From Sclerodactyla briareus (lineage: Eukaryota > Echinodermata > Holothuroidea > Dendrochirotida > Sclerodactylidae), in NCBI GenBank assembly GCA_026419785.1, contig JAODTK010004843.1, positions 1-64,000 of the forward strand: a stretch of 64,000 nt of DNA, read 5' to 3'. Position numbers and translations under genes: made by a program. Of the stretch, positions 34,655-46,280 are shown piece by piece. The first letter of the stretch is position 1. Every line of letters starts with the position of its first letter. Below the pieces are notes generated by a model. That model was not told the DNA's origin. It was given only the letters and a program-made list of their open reading frames with translations, and did no database searches.

Positions 34655-35960
34655 ATAAAACAAGAGTGCCAATGGCACAGGTAGCTCACCCTGTACTTGT
34701 ACATTAGTAGGCCTACTGGCTTTTTTCTATCATGAATAAATGTGATGATGATTGAAATGTGTAGATGATACATGTACATGTTGTAACAAATGAGCAAAGA
34801 GGATTGTAGTGGGCTAGTTCCAATAGTGACTATCCAGGTATATTATAACTCACTAACAGCACTATGCAACAACCCTGCGAAAAAGATACATTTTTGCATG
34901 ATTTTATATAATGGACCCTAGGGTCCACACTGGCCAAAAATTCAAAAACATCCCAACTAGACCATTATTATACAAGGACCACTGCTCCAAGTTTAAAGAA
35001 AATCAACTGAAGCATTTTGTGTAATTTCATAAAATGGGCCCTAGGGCCCACAATGGGCCTTGGGCCCAAAATTCCTGAACACCCCGAAGGCACGGCTCTT
35101 AGACCATCATTATAACTGAACATCAGCACTGTGCATCAAAATTGTAGGAGGAGAACCATTTTGCATGATTTCACATAATGGGCCCTAGGGCCCAAGTGGG
35201 ACCATGGACCAAAATTTCCTGACACCCCGAAGGTACGCTATTAGACCATCATTATGACCGAACATCAGCACTGTGCATCAAAATTCGTAGAAGCATTTTG
35301 CGTGATATCACATGATGGGCCCTAGGGCCCAAGTGGGACCATGGACCAAAATTTCCTGAACACCCCGAAGGTACGGCTATTAGACCATCATTATGACCGA
35401 ACATCAGCACTGTGCATCAAAATTCGTAGAAGCATTTTGCGTGATTTCACATGATGGGCCCTAGGGCCCAAGTGGGACTGTGGACCAAAATTTCCTGAAC
35501 ACCCCGAAGGTACGGCTATTAGACCATCATTATGACCGAACATCAGCACTGTGCTTCGAAATTTGTAGGAGAAGAAGCATTTTGCGTGATTTCAAGTGAT
35601 GGGCCCTAGGGCCCACAATGGGCCTTGGGCCCAAATTCCTGAACACCCCGAAGGTACGGCTATTAGACCCACATTAACTGAACATCAGCATGCTGCATGA
35701 AAAATCGTTAGGAGGAGATTAGGAGAAGAAGCATTTTGCGTGATTTCTAATGATGCGGTACCTAGGGGTCCCACAAATGGGCCTTGGCCCACAAATTCCT
35801 CTGAAAATACCCAGATGCCCATCACTTGGCCATCATTGAGGACAAGTTTAACCATGATTTCCATCAAACACTGTAAGAGGGTAGCAATTTGAAGCAATTG
35901 TTGATAGATAGAATAGATTAGATAGATAGATAGATAGATAGATAGATTAGATAGCGAGAT
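34655..35960 (+). repeat. Composite family B element, copy 3, best preserved
   Basis: The head ACAAGAGTGCCAATGGCACA (with the inverted repeat GTGCCAATGGCAC) is followed by TAGATGATACATGTACATG and AATAGTGACTATCCAGGTAT. Then come six or seven tandem units of 137-145 bp. The palindrome GGGCCCTAGGGCCC starts units at about 35036, 35180, 35317, 35456 and 35601. Units 35290-35590 are nearly identical. The element ends in a (GATA)n microsatellite at 35905-35960. Confidence 0.85.
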
Positions 35961-36515
35961 AGAGAGATAGAGAGACATGCAGGATCACAATAGCTCACCA
36001 CGCACATGCTGGGGTTGAGATAAAAATAGTATTTTTCGAAATGATGAGAAAGTTCTATATATTTTGATGAAATGTTTTGTCGATGTAATTTCAGATCCAT
36101 CTATAGTTCATTTGTTACAGGCTTTCAACAATACATTTTTTACATTGACTGTATTGAAGGGAGTCCTGTGGTTCCCCCCATGATGTCACGATCCCAATTC
36201 TGCAATAGCTTATTGCTGCCTCATCGGCTCACTTCAATCAGTTGGAATTCGGCACAGAGGTGTGGCTGCCATTAATGTAATAAACAGAATACAGTACCAG
36301 GGGTCTGTCTATTTAAATGACTTAGACTACAGATGCAAAGTTCCTATATTCGCATTGTACATCTATGTGCTACTTTCATATAGGGTTTCTCCCGTAAGGG
36401 CGCAATCTGGCAAGAACAGTTTTGCCATGCAACGCAAAACAGACCACATGATGAGGCAAAACCTAAACATTGGAAAATAACAGCAACGGTGGGCCTTACA
36501 GTAGCTTATTCTGTA
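35961..36515. other. Usherin intron, unclassified
   Basis: No gene or recognised repeat. Confidence 0.3.
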
Positions 36516-38625
36516 ATATCGCGCCAATCGTCGTCGGTGCCCCGCCAATTTGCCGTGATGCCCCGACATTTCAAGCTTCACCGACGGCAGGACTGCCGTG
36601 CCCTAAATGCTCATTGCCGTCGGTGCCCTCCCCCATCTCAAAAACCAGCGAGAATACCCTACAGCAACTTTAAAAGTTTCATTTTATCATCAGGCCCATT
36701 ACATGTAAAAGTGTCATGATTTGCATTCATTGTTACAACGAATTTGCATTGGATCAGTCCTTTCATTCATGTATTGTGACTGTTTGTGCACCATATCCGT
36801 ATATGTCCAATGGTACCGTTCCTTTGTAGTGAGAGTTAAAACTAGATTTACGTACGCAACCCATGGAGCTATTATATTAACCGCAAAACGTTACTGTACA
36901 ATTCATAGCGTAGGCCTATCGAATTCGATCCGCATCACACATTCACATTAATCGGATGATCCTTCAACCATCATGTACTACATTTCTGCGTAGGAATGGT
37001 ACGAGGAAACAATAGATTTAACAGTGCAATTAACGTTAACCCAGGCCTGGCCGGCCCCCGCGCTGCCAACACATTACATAATAATTGAAACGGCAGTCAT
37101 GACCATGACACAGCTACGGCTCCCTACATAGTCACAATAATGTGCATTCAATTCTGAGATCATTACGGGTGTATTGCTGTGCTGCGCACACCAGGTTGTT
37201 GGGACTGATTTCGAACCGGTTCGTGGCAAGCGGCAGGACAGCTGCTAGCGAGGTCAGCAGGTAGTTGTGTGGGTGTGGGAATTGAGGTGATACTGTTATG
37301 ATTGCTAGTTGCTCAAGTTCCTTAGCAGGGACGAAAACTTTCCATCACATCATAAATTGCAATATATCAGTAGTCCTACCTGTGATACGCATGAATGAAT
37401 TAATTGCCAGAAAGTACATTGTTTTCCCATGGAAAATATAAAAAAAACATCTCATTTGAGTAATCTAGAGTAAAAGTTATTAAGTGTGTAGTGAAAAAAT
37501 CATCGTCAAAAGCGAGCGGTGGACCGACCGATAAGAATACACTGGAGATCGCTTATAACCAGGCATCGAATAACCGATGGCACCGACGGCAATCGCCATC
37601 GGTGCCCCTGCCAATGTCGTGATTTGAACCTCACATTTCAATCTTCACCGACGGCAGTGACTGCCGTGCCCCTAATTGCTCATTGCCGTAGGTGCCCTCC
37701 CCCTCTCAGAACTACGTAATACCATACAGCAATTTCTGAAAGTTTCCATTGCATCATCAGGCCCATGAATGTAAAAGTGTATGAATTTCCGAATTTCATT
37801 TTTACTCAATTCTGCATGGGATATAATCTTTTCATTCATTGTATCTGGATGTTTGTGCACCCGGACATCCGTGATGTCCAATGGTTACCGTACTATTGCG
37901 TAAGTTGTGAAAGTAAAAACTTGACGACGTACGCAACCCATGGAGCTTTTATATTAACCGCAACCGTACCGTACTGTACAATCATCGCGGTAGGCCTATG
38001 AATCTCGCTCCGCATTGCCCATTAATCGGATTATCCTTCAACCATCATGTTCTACATTTCTGTCGTAGGATTTGGTACGAGGAATCAATGGATAAAGTGC
38101 ATAATGAACGTTAACCCAGGCCTGGCGGCCCGCCACCGCCCACACAATTACATAATAATTTAAAAGGGCCCGTACGAATTGCACCGCCGCGGCCCTACGT
38201 AAGTCACATAATGGTACATCACTTCTGAGTAATTATGATTGCTAGCTATATCATTGCCGTGCTGTGACACGGTTTGATTGAATGTTCGAGCCGGTTTGCG
38301 GCAGAATGCAGGACAGCGCTAGCGAGGTGCGACGGTCGTATGTGTGGTGGGGGAATTTGAGGTGATACGGTTATGATTTTAGTTGCTCACGAGTTCTTCG
38401 CCGCGATGAGAACTTTTCAATCACATATTATAAAGTGCATATATCAGTAGTCCTACATGAACGCGTGAATGAAATTAATGCCAGAAGTACCATTGTTGTT
38501 TTGTAAAATATAAAAAAACGATCTAATTGAGTATCTAGAGTAAATTTAAAATTCCGAGTTGAAAAATCATTGTCAAAATTGAGCGGTTTTGACCGACCGA
38601 TAAGAAAACACTGGGCTCGCTTAGA
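36516..38625. repeat. Tandem duplication of a ~1.06-kb unit
   Basis: Copy 1 is about 36516-37570 and copy 2 about 37585-38625. Shared anchors in order are CACCGACGGCAG, TGCTCATTGCCGT.GGTGCCC, CATCATCAGGCCCAT, GTTTGTGCACC, ACGCAACCCATGGAGCT, TATATTAACCGCAA, AATCGGATxATCCTTCAACC, ACGTTAACCCAGGCCTGG, CAGGACAGC and GACCGACCGATAAGAA. No coding frame is conserved between the copies. Confidence 0.8.
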
Positions 38626-38629
38626 ACGT

Positions 38630-39300
38630 TAGTAGTATGATGAGGAGTTACCACAGTCACACAATGAAACATTTGCGGTCGGTAATTTTCAAATGTGGCC
38701 TTCTTGCCCTTGTATTTTTTCAGATTGCCTTGCTTGCCCTTAAAAAATTGTTCTACTGCCTTGGTGCCCTGCCATTTTTGATGTGACGACGGCAAGTTTT
38801 GCATTGCCCTCCGAATATATTGCCTTGGCCCCTTCCAACTTTTAATTCGAAGGCATGTGCCTTCTAACGTTACGTAGTATGACGAGAGAGTTACACGGTT
38901 ATATAAAACATTTTGCGGTAATTTTTGCCTTCTTGCCCTTGTCATTTTTTCAGATTGCCTTGCTGCCTTAACAATTGTTCTAAATTGCCTTGGTGCCCGC
39001 CATTTGAATGTAACGAAGGCAATTTTTTGTATGCCCTCAGAAAAAATTGCCTTGCCCCTTTTTCCAACTTTTAATTCGAGGCTGCTTTAACGTTCCTTAG
39101 TATGATGAAAGAGTTACACGGTTACTATAAAACATTTTGTTTCGGTATTTTGCCTTCTTGTCCTTTGTCCTTTTTTCAGACTTTGCCTTGCTGCCCTTAA
39201 AATTGTTCTAAATTGCCTTGGTGCCCTGCCATTTTTTGAATTACCGAAGCAATTTTGTATTGCCTCGAAAATTTGCCTTGCCCCTTCCCACTTTTAATTC
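38630..39300. repeat. Tandem repeat, three units of about 225-245 bp
   Basis: Units begin near 38630, 38874 and 39098 with TAGTATGATGA..GAGTTAC and carry GCCTTCTTGCCCTTG, TTTTTCAGATTGCCTTGCT, AATTGTTCTA, TGCCTTGGTGCCCTGCCATT and CCAACTTTTAATTCGA in order. Confidence 0.8.
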
Positions 39301-40294
39301 GAGGGGAAGGCCGCCCCCTCTCACCCATTCCAGTCGTATGTCTCTAAATTGGACATCATATAATCTCTCCGCATGACCAAGGGCTCCAGAAAAACGATTC
39401 GCGGGACAAACCCATACTCGAAAATGATAGACCACAACACCTGGCAATCGCCAATACATCATGTGCCAATCTGGACAGTATCACATACCATACCTGTATC
39501 AAAGCCTTGAGATGCAAACCCATCATGTGTTTATAGTCACGAAATCAGACTTTTTTCCGCCAGAGCCATGAATGTGTGGGGAACAATCCATAAGATCATT
39601 ATTCCCATGTTGCAATATCAAAATACATTACCCCTAACATATCCTAAATTCGCAGCGGTTTTGCAAATATCCAATAATAATAACTTGCGTGTTGAATGTT
39701 ATCTTCCTGATATAAACCTTTCAACATGCCATATATGTTTGCACGGTGCACTCCGTCTGTCTGCATACACTCACCGTTCTTCCAACTTCCGCACATTGTC
39801 TTTCCCATAGTGTAAGACCGCCAGGTTTGGTGACAGACACTTCAACTCGCTGTCGCAGCAAGCTTTGGAACCGCTGCCACGAACATACAGGACGCCAAAC
39901 CCTCGATTTTTGAAAACTCATCACTTTTACGATTTTCACTGCTATTTTCTGTGGATTGCTCCATTATTACTCTAATTCCTATATAAACCTCGTTCATTAC
40001 ATAAACTTCCTCTTTTTTCCTTTCTACCCTTCCTAGCCTTTTACAATTGTCTAGCCTTTAACATTTTCATGCCATTTAAAATTTTCCCATATTTTTAGTC
40101 CATAGTATTCTTCTACTTGTTCTCAGTTATTTTGTTGTATGACTCGTGTCTCTATCTGACTTGCCCTTTGTATTTGAGTTTTGTACATCGTCATTATCTT
40201 GTGTGAAAGCACTTTTGAACAAACTCCTGATTGAAGGAGGCTCCATAGATTGGTATATGATTAATAATAATAAATAGGGAATAAAAAGCATCAC
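39301..40294. other. Usherin intron, unclassified
   Basis: No gene. ATTCCxTATA/AATAATAAT low-complexity words near 40260. Confidence 0.3.
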
Positions 40295-40451
40295 CTTCAT
40301 GTTCATCAGGGAGAAGGGGTCCACAGAGCTGTTGTACACACAGCTGGTAGCGCGTTTGCGGTTAGTAAAACACTGCAGGAATTGCAGTGTGAACGTTTGT
40401 CTGTATCGCCACGTCGAAGGGTATGTTGTATAAAGTTAAGCACTCTGTGCA
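40295..40451 (-). CDS. USH2A: Usherin exon: end of LE module 1 and start of LE module 2
   Basis: The exon starts CTECLTLYN after a CCCCTCCAG acceptor, continues in a second frame RRGDTDKRSHCNSC, and in a third FTNRKRATSCVYNSSVDPF before SLMNMK and an AAG|GTGATG donor. The vertebrate order is CDRCLPLYNDKPFRQGD...NCKPCQCNSHSKSCHYNISVDPF. Two single-base losses explain the frames, near 40414-40418 and near 40373-40377; the second also removes the CQC pair. With both corrected, the exon length agrees with phase 0 at each end. A poly-G tract of about 15 bases lies directly upstream of the acceptor, in the position of the polypyrimidine tract. Confidence 0.82.
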
Positions 40452-40599
40452 CTGGAGGGGGGGGGGGGGGAAAGGAAAGGAGGGGGAAGGGAAGAATAAT
40501 ATAAAAATGGTTTTATAAAAATCGGTTACCAATAAAAAGAGAGTTATACAACCCGAAAATATGTCATTGATAACACTCCTCTTGAGCTGGTGAAAGAAC

Positions 40600-41225
40600 A
40601 TACATTCTTGGTTCTGTCACAATCACGATTAATCTATCTTGGACATCGCCATAATCAACAACTTGTTGAGAGACTCCAAGTTCTCGGATTGATTCGTAGA
40701 CTCATCTTCACGACTGTGATATCGAAACTAAAGTTACTGCCTGTAAATCTCTTGTTCGTCTCTGTTTGGATTATGCCTCCTCAGTTTGGGATTCATACAA
40801 ACCATTTACCATTAACAAACTGGAAATGGTTTCAGCGTGTGATGAAGCAGCTCGCTTTGTTTGTAGCCTATCGTCAATCACAGTGTGACAAGCCCTTCTT
40901 CAACAGCTTGGGGCTCCTACACTGCCGGAGAGAAGGCGGGATTCACAACTCAGGCTTTTCTACCAATCAGTTAACAAGCTGGTGGCTCTCCCTGTAAGGA
41001 ATTAGTTGAGTTGACTAATCGTCAATAAAGATCTTCATTAGCCAATGGATCTAGTTGTAGACACATTCATGTTTACACAGATGCTTCCAAGGGGTCATTT
41101 TGGCCAAGGAACAATTCCAGGGACTGGGGGAACGAATGTGCTTTCAGGCCACCAAAAGAACACAAATCCACAGTCCTTTCTAACATTGATAGAGATGGTT
41201 TATAGTCAGGTCCTTAAGCTTGTGC
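40600..41225 (+). pseudogene. LINE (CR1/Jockey-like) reverse-transcriptase C-terminal remnant
   Basis: Across several frames the + strand reads LGHRHNQQL, LIRRLIFTTVISKLK, LVRLCLDYASSVWDSYKPF, TINKLEMV and AARFVCS, then KELVELTNRQ, and a tail reading SFWPRN.SRDW. This is the usual order of the thumb and C-terminal tail of non-LTR retrotransposon ORF2 (SLVRPxLDYASxVWDPY...INKLExVQRRAARFV...SFFPRTIRDWN). Frameshifts and stops break it. It is antisense to the usherin gene and lies in the intron between LE exons. Confidence 0.7.
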
Positions 41226-42686
41226 ATGTTGCCCCCTATATAGTGAAAACCACTAGTTGGTGTTTGCATTGCAGACGACAAGACAAGACATAAAAACCAG
41301 CACTGAATACCAAAAGTGATATTGCATTGACATATCAGTGACAAATTACGTAACTGATGTCGAATTGGATTGGGACAATTTTTTGAAAGAATACTCTTTT
41401 ACCATTTGCTACCAGAGGACAATGCCCCTTTGAACAACAACTGTGGCTATTGATCACACTGCGCAGCAATTTATTCAATAGTTAAGTATTGTGGAGCAAT
41501 GATCATGATCTCATCAGTATCAGTCCACTCAAACCACAGCATCCATCAATCTCTGAACCACTAAAACACTAAAACTGATGTGTAGTGTAGCAACTTTACA
41601 GGAAAAAGCCAAGCAATGACAATATGCATGGGCTGCTGCTTTTTTCAAGGGCTTCTCGCATAAACTTACAACGTTTTCTCTTCTGAAAGAAACATTTGTT
41701 TTTGTATATATGTGATTTTTACATCCAGCCCTCACGCATACCATCTAATGGATCCCAGCCTAATCTTCCAGGAGTCAGGATTGCTTGAAATAAATTTACC
41801 AGTATTCATGCTAAGGAGTGGAATAGTTGAGATCTTACTGTTCTGTAGGAATTCCTACCCACAAATTGATTGTGGGGATTATGGCGTGATTCTTCAATCC
41901 CAGTTTTGGATTTTGCCAACATCACAGCCTAAATCGAAATGCTGCTTATGAGAAATCTGTTGATTAGCTTGTTTCAATCAAATACACACATGTATAGTAA
42001 CAAAGGAAGTCTCCAGGGATGAGAGAACCAAAGACTGCATCTAAATCTGAAGAACGATTTCCCTGGGTGGCTGTATTTGAAGTTGCGATGGGCGAGGTCT
42101 TAGTCTTCACTTCATGTTCCGCTGTAGTACAGTGGATTTTCTGGGGTTACTGGGGTTTGTTACAGGATATTTGCAATAAGTCTCGTCTGTCGGCTGTGAG
42201 CAGTCACATTGAACTTGAACTTCCATTCCTCCAGATTCCGAGAATGTGGTCGTGTCCTGGAGTTCACTGATAGTCCTTTCAGATGGGGACGTAAGAACTC
42301 GTTCCCGGGAGGCAGGATAGGATTGGTTACACCCCTGCTCGTTAGCATCTGAGCACTAGTCGAGGCGAGAAGGCAAGTTATCGCCAGTGCTCATCCACCA
42401 TCAATTCGGCCAGGGTTCCTTGATGAGCCTCAATGGGCTTCCTGAACCCGTACAAATCAAATCAGTTGACTGAGACAGGGTAGTGGTCACATAAATGTGA
42501 AATGGACAGAGCAAAGAAGTATATTGTATTGTTTAACAGCAGCCCTCAGTCACGGCATGGCACTTCCTCTATTATAGTTTATGAGGACATATTGTAATCA
42601 CGCTGGCCACTGGCAGATAACAATAGCCTTGAAAGGCCACAAAACAGTTATTGGAAAGTGCAAGTTATTCTTGAAGGGTATCTTAC
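41226..42686. other. Usherin intron, unclassified
   Basis: No gene or recognised repeat beyond the LINE remnant upstream. Confidence 0.3.
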
Positions 42687-42780
42687 CTTGATACCCTGGG
42701 TGAAGCTCTCGGGAAGACAATTGCATCGGTATGGATTAGCCTCTGTGTCACAGCTGGAAGCATGGCCGTTACAGTTACCC
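42687..42780 (-). CDS. USH2A: Usherin exon: first half of laminin-EGF module 1
   Basis: This 94-bp exon lies between a TTTCAACAG acceptor and an AAG|GTAAGA donor. It reads NCNGHASSCDTEANPYRCNC followed by LPESFTQGIK. That is the first half of LE1 in usherin (CQCHGHADNC...YRCLC..ESFTEG), with the CNGH motif typical of the first LE repeat after a LamNT domain. The residue before the first NC is read as glycine where a cysteine is expected, next to the phase mismatch at the upstream border. It ends in phase 0 before the cysteine that begins the next exon. Confidence 0.85.
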
Positions 42781-43925
42781 CTGTTGAAATACAGTGATGC
42801 AAGATTCAGAAGCCACGGCTAATGAGCAAACAATCCGAAGGGGGGGGGGTTTGACAGTAGACATCCTTGATTCAGCTCCAGAGGCAGAGCTGTGGATGAA
42901 GACTGTTGCGTTGACCTTCATTGGCCTCTCCTACTCAAGATTTTACCCTATTCTGATGATCTACTACTATATATACCCAGCAGAAGGGAGAGCAAGGGGA
43001 ATCAAACCTATTCCCAGGGTGCAGACCTGGATACTGCACTTTTTTCATCAGCCACAAAAACCTTTGCCAGGAACACAAATAAGGCAACCTATTTGGCCAG
43101 TAGGACAATGCTGCGGTGGGGGTATTAACTCACAGATGGCAACATGTAATTGCTCACCCCTTGTTTGTCCTACTCCGATCCCTTGTGTTGCAGGAGGCAA
43201 CAAGTATTTTTTTCTTCAGATCTTTGGTATGGCCAAATCAAGATTCAAACCCCAATCTCCCTGGTGGTAATCCAACACTCTCGAACCATGTGCTGGACAC
43301 TCAGAAAAACCTTTCCTAAAGACCAGGGGCTATATTCACAAACACAAGTTACGAAGTGGGCGTACAATTCCATACATCATGTTCACGAACAATTCTTAAG
43401 CAGCCAATTACAGCATGAATTATGAATGAGAACCGACCAATTTTCCAATGTGTGTGAGACTGTCTACCATGGATATGCAGTTTTCCCCTCCCGTGCCATG
43501 GGATGGGAATTTATTTGAAAAATTCCTTCACAGATAGCGCAAACCAACCAGTACCAATCTGCAAGTCATGTATGGCCACAATACTATCCGGCCTCTTTAA
43601 ATCACACACTATCTGGCCTCTCTAAACTCCGATCCTTAAACTTTGAAGAAAGAGAACTCTGATACACATTTCAGTAGTGAGGACTGAATAACAATAACAC
43701 TGTTAGAGAAGGTAAATTAATTTTGTCAGTTTCCTATTGCTCTTTCTCTCCCTAGAGATAACATTCTTCCTTGAAATGTTGCAAACATAGCACTCACTGT
43801 GTTGTTGGTCGCTAAGAAAACAATATAGCTTGTGTAGAGTTAAGAATAGAATTACTGAAATTGCCCAAAATATCAGTTTTTCACTATTTCCCAAGGAATA
43901 ACCCCTGGTGCAGATATTGGTGGTT
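42781..43925. other. Usherin intron, unclassified
   Basis: Open frames of up to 158 codons at 42.8-43.3 kb on the + strand have no domain signature and overlap one another in different frames. A G-run of nine lies at 42841-42849. Confidence 0.3.
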
Positions 43926-43929
43926 TTAT

Positions 43930-45115
43930 TCCCCATAGAAAGCTACACACCAGAGTTCAAATCAACTGGACAAGCGTCCAGGACCTTTCCTCTTCTTCAA
44001 GAATTCCAGACTTTTGACCTCTAATGACCTTTGATCTGACCCCAAAACAAAAGGGATCCTGTATTCATTATGGCGAGCCCTCATACAAGTATGAGCTTCA
44101 TCCATCCAGGTGGAATCAAGTTAAGCTCTTCACAGGTTGAAATTATGAAAAATATCAATTCTTCACAACTTCCCTATTTTCCCCCAAAAATGACCTGGTC
44201 TGCACCAAAACAATAGGGTGCTTGTCCTTCCCATAAGTAAGTTGCACACTGAATTCCACTTGATTGGACTAAGCCTTTTGGACTTACCCTTCCTCTTTGC
44301 AAGATTTTTCGGACTTTGACCTCTAATGACCTCAGATGACCTTTGACCTGACCCCAAAACACGAGGGATCTTGCACTCATGATGGGGAACCCCAAATACC
44401 AAGTATGAGCTTCATCCATCCAGGTGGGGTCAAGTTATGCTCTTCACAAGCTGAAACTGCCCAAAATAACAATTATTCACAATTTCACATTTTCCCCAAA
44501 ATGATGGCAGGTCTACACCAAACATAACAGGGTGCTTGTACTCCCCATTAGAAAGCTACAAACAAATTCCAGCTTGATTGGACCAAGCATTCTGGACTTA
44601 TCCTCTTCACAAGATTTTCAGACTTTGCCCTCTAATGACCTCAGATGACCTTTGACCTGACCCCAAAACACGAGGGATCTTGCACTCATGATGGGGAACC
44701 CCAAATACCAAGTATGAGCTTCATCCAACAGGATGGAGTCGATTATACTCTTCACAATCTGAAATCGCCCCAAAATATAAATTTTCTCAAGAATGACCCC
44801 AGGTCTGCACCAAAACAATAGGGTGCTTGTACTCCCCATAAGAAAGCTACACACCAAATGTCAACTTGATTGGACCAAGCGTTCTGAACTTAATCCTCTT
44901 ACAAGATTTTCAGACTTTGACCTCTAATGACCTCAGATGACCTTTGACCTGACCCCAAAACACGAGGGATCTTGCACTCATGATGGGGAACCCCAAATAC
45001 CAAGTATGAGCTTCATCCATCCAGGTGGGGTGGAGTTATGCTCTTCACAAGCCAGGCATCACAACATACACTACATACACACACACACTGTCATGACTAC
45101 ATAGATCCCTGACTG
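43930..45115 (+). repeat. Family A repeat, about three and a half well-preserved units
   Basis: Unit landmarks are GGGGAACCCCAAATACCAAG, TATGAGCTTCATCCATCCAG, CCAAAACAATAGGGTGCTTG, CTCCCCATAAGAAAGCTACA and TGACCTCTAATGACCTCAGA. Perfect TGACCTTTGACCT motifs occur at 44337-44349, 44646-44658 and 44938-44950. The array ends in CA-rich DNA and CTGTCATGACTACATAGATC. Confidence 0.85.
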
Positions 45116-45544
45116 AAGTCAATGAATCAATGAACTAGAGATGACATATATTACAATAATGAGGAAGAAGCATTGTTTAGTAGACAAACTAGTTTTGCGT
45201 ATGTGCCTGCACTAACACAGGGCATTACCTAAAGGATGATGCAAAGTCAGCTTGACCTGATTGAGCCAATCAGAGGGGAGTATTTTCAAAGAATGAACAT
45301 GAATAAATACACTACTATCCTATCATTTGCAGGATGTGGTGGATAAACTTTCACTTATGTTACACCCCATCCTATAATAAAGGCCTGGATCTGTCCACTA
45401 CAAATCGCAATCATACTCCACTACAGAAGAATGATGACCAAAATAATAATAGTGATCATGCGAACACAGCGAAAATATGAACCACGAAGAGCGTAACATT
45501 ACATCTAAGAATAATAACATAGACATGGAAATACATGAACCCAC

Positions 45545-45751
45545 CTAGTATGACAGTGATTTCTTCTATTCCGTAGTATTCATGCCTTGCGGCAGTCACA
45601 TAGTAGTGCCCCTGCATCCGTATGCGTACTTGGGTCGCCAGGACAAACTCCAGCAGGTCTGGGGTGTTGTAGAAGTCGTCATAGCCAGGCCGAGCCACGG
45701 CTCAGGGTCAAGAGCATGAAGGTGATGTTGCCATTTGAGTATGGTGGATTG
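45545..45751 (-). CDS. USH2A: Usherin exon: end of LamNT domain
   Basis: The exon follows a CATCACCCAG acceptor. It reads NPPYSNGNITFMLLTLSRG, then in a shifted frame RPGYDDFYNTPDLLEFVLAT, QVRIRMQGHYYVTAARHEYY and GIEEITVILG. This is the diagnostic end of usherin LamNT (GNVTFSILTPG.NYRPGYNNFYNTP...YYAVDEITI.G). A net one-base change near 45690-45697 separates the two frames. The donor CTAG|GTGGG leaves the last codon in phase 1, one base off the frame needed by the next exon, so another small error or an alternative border is likely there. Each frame alone would be missed by a gene predictor. Confidence 0.85.
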
Positions 45752-46280
45752 CTGGGTGATGGAGGGAGAAAACGACACAAATGAAACATGGACAACACAG
45801 AAGAGGTTAAGTGGCGCCGAAAGTAATGGATGGATGAAAAATTCAAAGAGACCGGGAGAGCGATGTTCCTGAAGACTAAGTAGCTTGGAATATTCTTGAG
45901 ATCAAATATTCTGATACAGTACCCACGCCTAAGACCCAGTTTGTTGCTGTCTGCCTTCAACACCAATGCACAACATATGGTGTTGACAGGTGGGGTCATG
46001 AACAGCTAATGTGGCCTTCTTTGTTGACTCATGCTTGGTTAGTTTTTGCATTCAGTGTGTTTTAATCTGTTGTTAGAGATAAAAAGAGCAAATTGCCAGT
46101 TAGCAAATACCAACATCAAAATCTGGAAGCTCATATATATAGGTGGATTTAGTTTGCCAGCCCCTAAGTGCACTACCTATAAATGGCACTGATCAGTGAC
46201 CAATGCAAAGTTCATCGGACATGAGTGGGAAGTGTTACCAAAGGAGTACTAAGTTTTGTGGAAATGAGACTAGAATTCCC
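45752..46280. other. Usherin intron, unclassified
   Basis: No gene or recognised repeat. Confidence 0.3.

Noticed and set aside
35033-35830. CRISPR-like array because of regular ~140-bp spacing
   Set aside because: The whole unit repeats, not a short repeat with unique spacers, and the DNA is eukaryotic. It is a minisatellite within a dispersed repeat.
41045-41200. HVYTDAS motif on the plus strand, like the first strand of an RNase H domain
   Set aside because: It sits exactly where a CR1/Jockey-like LINE tail (TNRQ... then SFFPRTIRDWN-like) is expected and is followed by SFWPRN-SRDW. It is better explained as the LINE C-terminal tail.
42794-43270. 158-codon plus-strand open frame
   Set aside because: No domain, overlapping alternatives in other frames, and position in an intron of the opposite-strand gene. 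No splice or start evidence.
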